Source: CAXBNB01 sp040222275
GTDB taxonomy: Bacteria; Bacteroidota; Bacteroidia; Cytophagales; Cyclobacteriaceae
Reading direction: 5' to 3'
NCBI GenBank assembly: GCA_040222275.1
Contig: JAVKDJ010000077.1
Span: 62,001-126,000 of the forward strand
DNA: 64,000 bases
In this document: positions 63,401 to 64,000 of the stretch, one piece after another
How positions within the stretch are numbered: the stretch's first letter is position 1
Layout of the letters: every line of letters begins with the position of its first letter
Position numbers and translations under genes: made by a program
Notes under the pieces: generated by a model
What the model saw: only the letters and a program-made list of their open reading frames with translations
Told to the model about the DNA's origin: nothing
Database searches by the model: none

Positions 63401-64000
63401 CCGATGAAGCTGGAAACAGTACCAATGACATAACAAGCCTGGAGTTGACAATTGATACAACCGCTCCTGAAGTTCCTACAGTGCAGCCACAGGTCACAAA
63501 CAATTCGAATCCCACATTGACGGGTACTGCCGAACCAAACAGCAGTATAGAAGTGACGGTTGGAGGTGCAGTCTTTATCACCACTGCTGATGCAGGAGGT
63601 AATTGGAGTGTGGATACAAACGTGGCACCAGATAGTGGTACTTTTTCACCCAATTTAAATGGGACAAATGAAGTAGAAGTCACCAGTACCGATGAAGCTG
63701 GAAACAGTACTTCAGATATTAGCACAGGAGAGTTGGTCATTGATACAACAGCACCTGCAATTCCAACGGTTAATGAATTGATTACGAATGACCCAACGCC
63801 TATTTTGAATGGTACAGCTGAATTTGGTAGTACTGTGCTTATAACAGTTGGGGGGGCAGTTTATGAAACAGTAGCTGATGGCTCAGGAAATTGGGTATTG
63901 GATACTGAAAATGCTACTCCTAATACAGGTACTTTTTCACCGGATGTTAATGGAGCTAATGAAGTAGAAGTCACCAGCACAGATAAAGCAGGAAACAGTA
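48406..64000 (+). CDS. Giant multi-domain repeat surface protein (adhesin-like), 3' truncated by the window
   Basis: At least 5198 codons, open from ATG 48406 to the window end. Signal peptide ends at FAQ (about residue 50). Then: choice-of-anchor L (~51-300, FASEEYPDYVCSRFNDAFGFF); Asp-rich TSP3-like Ca-binding repeats (~306-420); Ig-like (~446-545); SprB-like block A (762-1215); one GANPxVC unit; four bacterial Ig-like units (~1314-1705); CDNGIDDDGDGLIDC plus FG-GAP repeats with DxDxDG motifs (~1706-2185); CARDB (~2238-2372); cadherin-like/Ig (~2372-2762); one GANPxVC unit; SprB block B (2860-3305); six GANPxVC units (3306-3891); SprB block C (3893-4340); three GANPxVC units; six or more Ig-like units to the window end. 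SprB-type arrays suggest gliding or adhesion; T9SS export is likely but the C-terminus is not in view. Confidence 0.95.
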   Translation, partial: MKHPYNISLINEKSTSCNKYWSGLIKSWHLIWGVALIMTISGVNNTIFAQATVESSSASSAQLISKINGQGVTITNGSFPNPNDSGAQYGTFSNGLNGASLSVDEGIILSTGGVTEAMTNNNQNGASQSTGNTYSDPDLTAINPSAIYDAAIFQFDVTTGTDVDAVIISYQFASEEYPDYVCSRFNDAFGFFVSGPGIIGTENIALVPESGNVVAVNSVNSGVCGSQADGTSADLTKAAYFIDNNEGTPGPVYVEYNGLTTLLNGKITGLLPNTTYSIKIAIADVADGSFDSGVVINQVVGLKTNADNDGLDDIADLDDDNDGIDDIVEAGGNEPNGDEDGDGLENWRDNLDNNGGGGDGSVTVYTDSNNDGIPDVYDTDSDGTPNHLDNDSDNDGCFDTVEAGHDDPDNDGILGTSPVASDGNGRVVGEGGYTGTNSFVTTPGVAGAITVQPVPEDIFTREDATFSVSATGDNLVYQWQQSINNGGDWTNLADGGSIPTILGATTNSLSLTSVPNSYDGYDYRLLITSTSYACTNLTSTEVNLGVTSRTSDTPVITSTFCQDAADFVNEVSGTTTEVGASLTIRIYTSSTPGGTKTERTPGSVVFSGNEWTASGLSIETGQYVFATIENVGDFAAESDFSTSVHVLTKTPDPTNSLKITSDPREGDDILEGEILISTTTAYIVQLYVDGIEVPGATANVPQGAIAVLGTWEITGLSTPYEKLYANGIATVTMKNPDVAFCESDPSAGVLIRCKAPATIVQGTTNEPTTCGGTDGSIQLTGMANSTTYTVNYTREGVPVSYTDTSNGTGELVIIGLSAGTYTEISVGISGCNSNELGPIILSDPATADISLTSQDGPTTCGGSDGTIVIDDNLGSSTSYTVNYRRDGVLVSRSISAVSGEVTIDMLSAATYTNIEITAFGCLSNRLTGPFELSDPTSPVISYDSEQDPASCSAMDGFIQLSIGVDLSYPAGTQYDYQYTYQGSVVNSASPITSTADTPGTIVRIEDLPAGTYTNISITGVVSGCQSNPIASVVLNPPDIVLGTVVDPTTCSGSDGSIEIKGLAASTLYDLNYDIDGVTAGTTTITSDTSGNYVIGGLMEGSYTQIDVTNNGCVSNALSATLSDPTPPMISLGTVADASTCGGSDGSIQLTGLSANTTYSVNYFNPAANTSTITSNGSGNLQISGLDAGTYTNISATITNCQSNQIPSVTINDPVLPTITLGADPTVCAGSTTASYTYSATSGGANQYSIDFDVAAEAEGFVDVTNVTLPSSPISIAIPMAAAPNTYNAVLTVSNTNTLCTSTGNAFTVTVNSYPTRPTINSLITNDDTPIVTGTADPGSTIEVVVGGATYSLTADGSGDWNVNTESASPSSGSFTPLTEGSHEVVASASNAGCFISDNTTDEITVDQTDPGVPTVESQTTNDTTPVLTGMADPGSTVTIEVAGATYVVVADGSGDWSVDTGAVSPDSGTFSPNTNGTNEVVVTSTDAAGNSSVDVSTGELVLDTIAPEVPTINPLVTNDTTPVITGTAEPGSTVSVVVGWATYEVVADGSGNWSVDTENDTPASGTFIPLQEGQNEIQATSTDEAGNSTDDTTTNEVTVDTVPPTAPTVSDQATSDTTPVITGTTGTGAALEAGAILEVTVNGATYNVVPDASGNWSVDTGAVSPDSGTLGAFVAENTYQVVAVVTDEAGNTATDSNTDELVILIAEICDNGIDDDGDGLIDCYDPDCYGIGNCADFFYGQNTPTCFNPPAVLPEFTLEKIYMTDSANYGFDQRSGVMIGDIDNDGISELVTKDRSTGKILIFNGINGTIKQVINEGTSTHQFSMVALGDVDSDGDGDIFVVEGNNSSADVARYEYDPAAGLTNNNGALWSTTLVGTRINYASPQLADFNEDGSPEVYVGANVINVETGALIAQDNTINSGRLNSTGNNGDRLPLAYNIFNDGDANPAGGNFGPEADGLEFIAGNQVYFVDFGTNSFTLAAEITGANLGDGLVSLGDLDNDNQAEIIVTSEGYLYAWNPRTETQVGSTYDIPSTSSGGKANVGDFDNDGIVDIGFAGSNRYIVLEYDQGTNSFGVKWQKTGLDDGSQRTGSTLYDFEGDGIAEVVYSEEAYLFILSGLDGTELARVESLAGTRIEYPLVADINDDGQAEIIVTAQEANGPGDSGENDFVAVYKSANTSWVAAREVWNQHGYHVTNVNDDLTIPQFQQDIFHPQFGGSLNGFLVQTTYVDETGAPTYATPDLVVTTASVNQNCGSTNNGIDISVTVQNQGDWKSPAKTPVTIYDADPYAGTANVIDTLHIPINLNVGVIRTMTTTVADNGQDFTLYVLVNHNPYESGTTNPIATPLSAGETNTSVNECDYTNNSFSQAITNCNSEPTITDVNVNVNEDNTYTFSDTDFSAVFTDTDGETIDRIQITSLPLASEGILYLSGVAVTALDEIAFADLGNITFEPVQDFNGLVTFGWNAHDGTEYALAGANINITVDPVNDNPTFTLDADNSGGGADDGGFETSFTEGGTAIAIADLDASLEDVDDTQMASVTIQTGGVLDPASEEIEIGGVTFPLDADLSTTATVGGTTFLIDYNSGTGLFTITNNAGGDFDLADANSLINGITYLHSDNDNPSAGDRTLSFTANDGDGNSNTVVSTITVVAQNDNPVAVDDLNNSVEEDGTLNINLITSNDTDVDGTIDPSTIILIDPTNASNTAAVGVPLTVAGVGTYTADASGNVTFTAASGYSGNADVFYTVEDNGGALSNQGNIGIEVFARPTITLGANPSVCEGSTNATLTFSATTGGADEYSIDYTDASFTDVVNAAIPISPFTLSIPGGTTEGVYNATLTVRNSTNGVVSDNYPITITIKDTPSIAATPTNPNTCSGTDGSIAISGVKNSTTYSVSYTKGGTTVNTSITSGGSGNSLTISGLSAGTYTNILVSAGGCPSNSIASVELSDPTPASISLVAQSNPSTCNGANGTITLAGMEVSVNYTLNYQKNGSAVSVSIMSDGSGNYTISGLTSGTYENFSVVRLGCTSNTVPGPVVLSDPAGPTIVYDSDQDPASCSSTDGFIILSSLTAGRDYVYSYTKNSVTTTGTLTSDAMGKIKIDNLPAGSYSSVFVDDAITGCQSNVIASIVLNPPDIVLGTVQNATTCSGTEGSIQITSLAANTQYLLDYTVDAVPVASATITANASGAYVISGLGAGSHTDIRFTNNGCVTNSLSTTITEPTPATIVQGTVTNPTTCGGTDGIIQITGLATSATYTVDYLDDAVPVSVNLGSNGAGVLDIGGLNAGNYTNITVTKDNCQSNAIAGVTLNDPVSPAITLGANPEECAGTSSTTIAFTVDSGSPNRYSIDFDAAANTAGFVDVSDAALPSGSINIAIGSGVAATYNASLTVTDNTTGCESVVYPITITIQANPTITLGANPEACRGDLSTSLTYSATSGSPDRYTIDFNAAAEAQGFVDVVNSSLGASPIVIDVPVAVAVGNYNAVLKVINSSTGCESTNTGFQIVINQKPTITLGANPEVCQGETSAALTYSATTASPDQYSISFSAAAKGAGFVDVSATNLPVGQIDITVPGAVASGNYNATVNVINSTTGCISDSKSIIVIVNPTPDITLGGNIEVCAGTTSENLSYSSLSGGADQYSIDFEGTAEGEGFTDVVNASLPSSPIVVTIPSGASMGTYNASLIVTNSSTGCISTSKAFTVTINDNPTFTLGANPEVCKGETAVDLSFTTSAGSPDRYTINFNSVAEGQGFVDVVDQALGASPISIVVPAAAAVNVYNATITFNNSTTGCSSSASAFTLKVNANPTLSIGADPEFCEGETSGNIPYSATTGSPDLYSIDFADAGFTDIVDQPITPGQLAFAIPGATTDGSYAATVTVKNSTTGCESAGKAFNVIIKNTPVIGSSDSGPSTCSGTDGSITLTGLSDAVTYTLSYNRDGSPVSTTVTPSGGDIVISNLPAGSYTDIKVTEDGCDSNTINITLNDPATASISSPVITHPNSCGGNDGNITIDTGIPSAITYTVDYLFNSAPVSRSISSDGAGELVIGTLEAGQYENIEVSANSCESNVLSGPFNLTDPTAPTISFSNSTNTQPATCGAGGDGVIVLFGTDNNTSYDYQYTYKGSTVTGTLTSENVGNQLRITGLNAGTYTDISVTIASCQSNTLPSIILNPPDISLGTTTDPTTCGGTEGSIQIVGFAASTTYALTYELDGTPVNAGNVISDSNGEYVISNLAAGAYTNIIAENNGCPTSPPLSATLTDPAAPVITEGTHVNPTTCGGNQGIVQMASLNASTAYMVSYTIDGTTTTASKTSNGSGVINITGLGAGSYTNVTASLNNCESNALAVTLSDPAKPAFTIANTTPEVCEGTLSTTLSYTVTSGSADTYSITFDGTATAQGFVAVTDATLSGGNITLEIPDGASPNSYSAFVRVKNTSTGCESSAVNVSLLINTEPIITLSSIPEICLGETTALLSYSDETSGTDLYDITFDADAGGAGFISVFGQDLTAANPISITVPGTATPGTYNAIVNVENSANGCVSQGYPISIVINDNPDITLGTNPEVCAGETSASISYSATANSPDQYTIDYDVTAEGQGFVDVATTTLPVSPIGLIVPAGAVPGIYNANLIVSNSSTGCESTTKAFTVTIHAYPSVPTVDFQVTNNPTPVITGDADNGTNVTIIVGGATYTQVAGASGWSVDTGSDTPDSGTFSPNTNGTNEVQVSSELNGCSVNDSSSDEIIIDTTSPAIPTVDSQVTNNTNPTLTGKAEAGSTVTVEVGTATFIVTANASGNWSVDTNVVPNSGTFTPDVNGANEVVVTSTDNAGNSSSDVTNLELVIDTTPPNAPTVANQVTNDTTPVIAGTAEPGSTVTIVVAGATYITTANAGGNWSIDTELVAPNSGTFAPNVNGANEVAVTSTDEAGNSTNDITNLELVIDTTPPNVPTVVSQVTNDPTPELSGKAEANSTVTVVVGGATFTTTADGLGDWTIDTGLDTPVSGTFNPNVNGTNEVTVTSTDEAGNSTNDITSLELTIDTTAPEVPTVQPQVTNNSNPTLTGTAEPNSSIEVTVGGAVFITTADAGGNWSVDTNVAPDSGTFSPNLNGTNEVEVTSTDEAGNSTSDISTGELVIDTTAPAIPTVNELITNDPTPILNGTAEFGSTVLITVGGAVYETVADGSGNWVLDTENATPNTGTFSPDVNGANEVEVTSTDKAGNS
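50689..52050 (+). repeat. SprB-like super-repeat, copy A (five units)
   Basis: Five ~85-98-residue units, each starting at a TCGG/ASCS-type Cys motif followed by (D)GSIxL and ending in GxYTxIxV...GCxSN. Unit 3 starts YDSEQDPASCS and unit 4 starts LGTVVDPTTCSG. Two Cys per unit suggest an intradomain disulfide. Confidence 0.85.
52345..53520 (+). repeat. First array of four bacterial Ig-like units
   Basis: Units start near 52351, 52642, 52930 and 53221 (about 290 bp each) with the pattern PTV-x-x-x-(V/A)T-x-DTTPV(I/L)TGTAxPGSTV...GATY...ADGSG(N/D)WSVDT. The fourth unit carries an insertion (GTGAALEAGAILEV). Confidence 0.85.
53521..54960 (+). repeat. FG-GAP/VCBS-type repeats with Ca-binding DxDxDG motifs
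   Basis: After CDNGIDDDGDGLIDCYDPDC (53527), repeated blades carry calcium-loop motifs: GDIDNDGISELV, GDVDSDGDGDIFVV, ADFNEDGSPEVYV, GDLDNDNQAEIIV, GDFDNDGIVDIGF and DINDDGQAEIIV. A seven-bladed integrin-alpha-like propeller is plausible. Confidence 0.8.
56985..58320 (+). repeat. SprB-like super-repeat, copy B (five units)
   Basis: Same five-unit order as copy A: unit 3 starts YDSDQDPASCSSTDGFIIL and unit 4 starts LGTVQNATTCSGTEGSIQI after the NPPDI linker. About 6.3 kb downstream of copy A. Confidence 0.85.
58321..60078 (+). repeat. Six tandem ~100-residue GANPEVC units
   Basis: Units begin near 58321, 58621, 58921, 59221, 59521 and 59821, essentially 300 bp apart, with TLGANPEVCxGETS...YSATxGSPDxYSIDF...GFVDV...YNAxxxVxNSTTGC. 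Each has two Cys. Confidence 0.88.
60082..61425 (+). repeat. SprB-like super-repeat, copy C (five units)
   Basis: Third copy of the five-unit block: units start near 60100, 60361, 60634, 60895 and 61165. Unit 3 differs at its start (FSNSTNTQPATCGAGGDG), but the NPPDI linker and LGTTTDPTTCGGTEGSIQI of unit 4 are kept. Confidence 0.85.
61430..62315 (+). repeat. Three tandem GANPEVC-type units
   Basis: Three more copies (starts near 61436, 61736 and 62036) with NTTPEVCEGTLSTTLSY, IPEICLGETTALLSY and NPEVCAGETSASISY openings, again about 300 bp each. Confidence 0.85.
62317..64000 (+). repeat. Second array of bacterial Ig-like units (six or more), continues past the window
   Basis: Units at about 62323, 62605, 62893, 63181, 63472 and 63763 (288-291 bp) with PTVxxQVTNDxTPVITGTAEPGSTVTVxVGGATY...GNWSVDTx...GTFSPNxNGxNEVxVTSTDEAGNSS. 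The last units are the most alike at nucleotide level. Confidence 0.88.

Noticed and set aside
49296..63740. Many minus-strand open frames opposite the giant gene (for example 55758-56129 and 63198-63740)
   Set aside because: They mirror the codon pattern of the Thr/Asp/Gly-rich repeats and are antisense shadows of a continuous plus-strand frame.
1..64000. CRISPR array, prophage or complete transposase gene
   Set aside because: No regularly spaced direct repeats with unique spacers, no phage genes and no transposase seen; all repeated DNA in the giant gene is in-frame protein repeats.

Overview
The window comes from a marine-type member of the Bacteroidota, most likely order Cytophagales. 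Evidence: a type IX secretion (T9SS) C-terminal sorting domain at the left edge, TANNTTTG-type promoter elements, the acpP-fabF-rnc and comA/aroE gene orders, Bacteroidota-only families (DUF4494, START-like, DUF6807, choice-of-anchor L), lipoprotein signals and a giant repeat adhesin. No genus is claimed.

Region 1 (1-18.8 kb) is accessory and looks like sugar/polysaccharide metabolism: a GH117-family glycosidase lipoprotein, an L-fuconate dehydratase, an AraC regulator divergent from a phytanoyl-CoA-type dioxygenase, a DUF5077/DUF3472 lipoprotein, a sulfatase with an intact formylglycine motif, and a run of four exported proteins (DUF6807, ThuA, two Gfo/Idh/MocA oxidoreductases) followed by an ECF-like sigma factor. 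Between the sulfatase and that run lies an 803-residue protein that appears to join a degenerate PI-PLC-like domain, a LamG domain, one membrane helix and a cytoplasmic OmpR/SARP-like DNA-binding domain: a candidate one-component transmembrane sensor-regulator. The region also holds a 417-bp non-coding insertion with 26-bp perfect terminal inverted repeats and 16-bp direct repeats, and a cluster of short palindromes.

Region 2 (18.8-47.7 kb) is mostly core genome: uvrB, comA/small-multidrug-export/aroE, a START-like protein, a Met-type tRNA, nadE, acpP-fabF-rnc, DUF4494, a DEAD-box helicase, a gamma carbonic anhydrase-like protein, two DinB-fold proteins, a thioesterase, a membrane-anchored nuclease, 3-hydroxyacyl-CoA dehydrogenase, class II fructose-bisphosphate aldolase, an ArsR-type regulator, an FtsX-like permease, a CarboxypepD_reg-like protein and an AbrB/Doc toxin-antitoxin pair. 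Its right end has a membrane protein plus winged-helix regulator pair and a DUF1361-dgkA-creD operon; the two transcription units share a near-identical palindromic operator-like site just before their first genes.

Region 3 (47.7-64 kb) is one open reading frame that runs off the window (at least 5198 codons): signal peptide, choice-of-anchor L, Ca-binding Asp-rich repeats, Ig-like domain, then hierarchical arrays. A five-unit SprB-like block occurs three times, an exact ~300-bp 'GANPEVC' unit eleven times and a bacterial Ig-like unit at least ten times, around a central FG-GAP/CARDB/cadherin-like section. Two identical-armed palindromes 30 bp apart lie about 365-410 bp upstream. The whole points to a surface/gliding-type adhesin, probably T9SS-exported, although its C-terminus is not in view.
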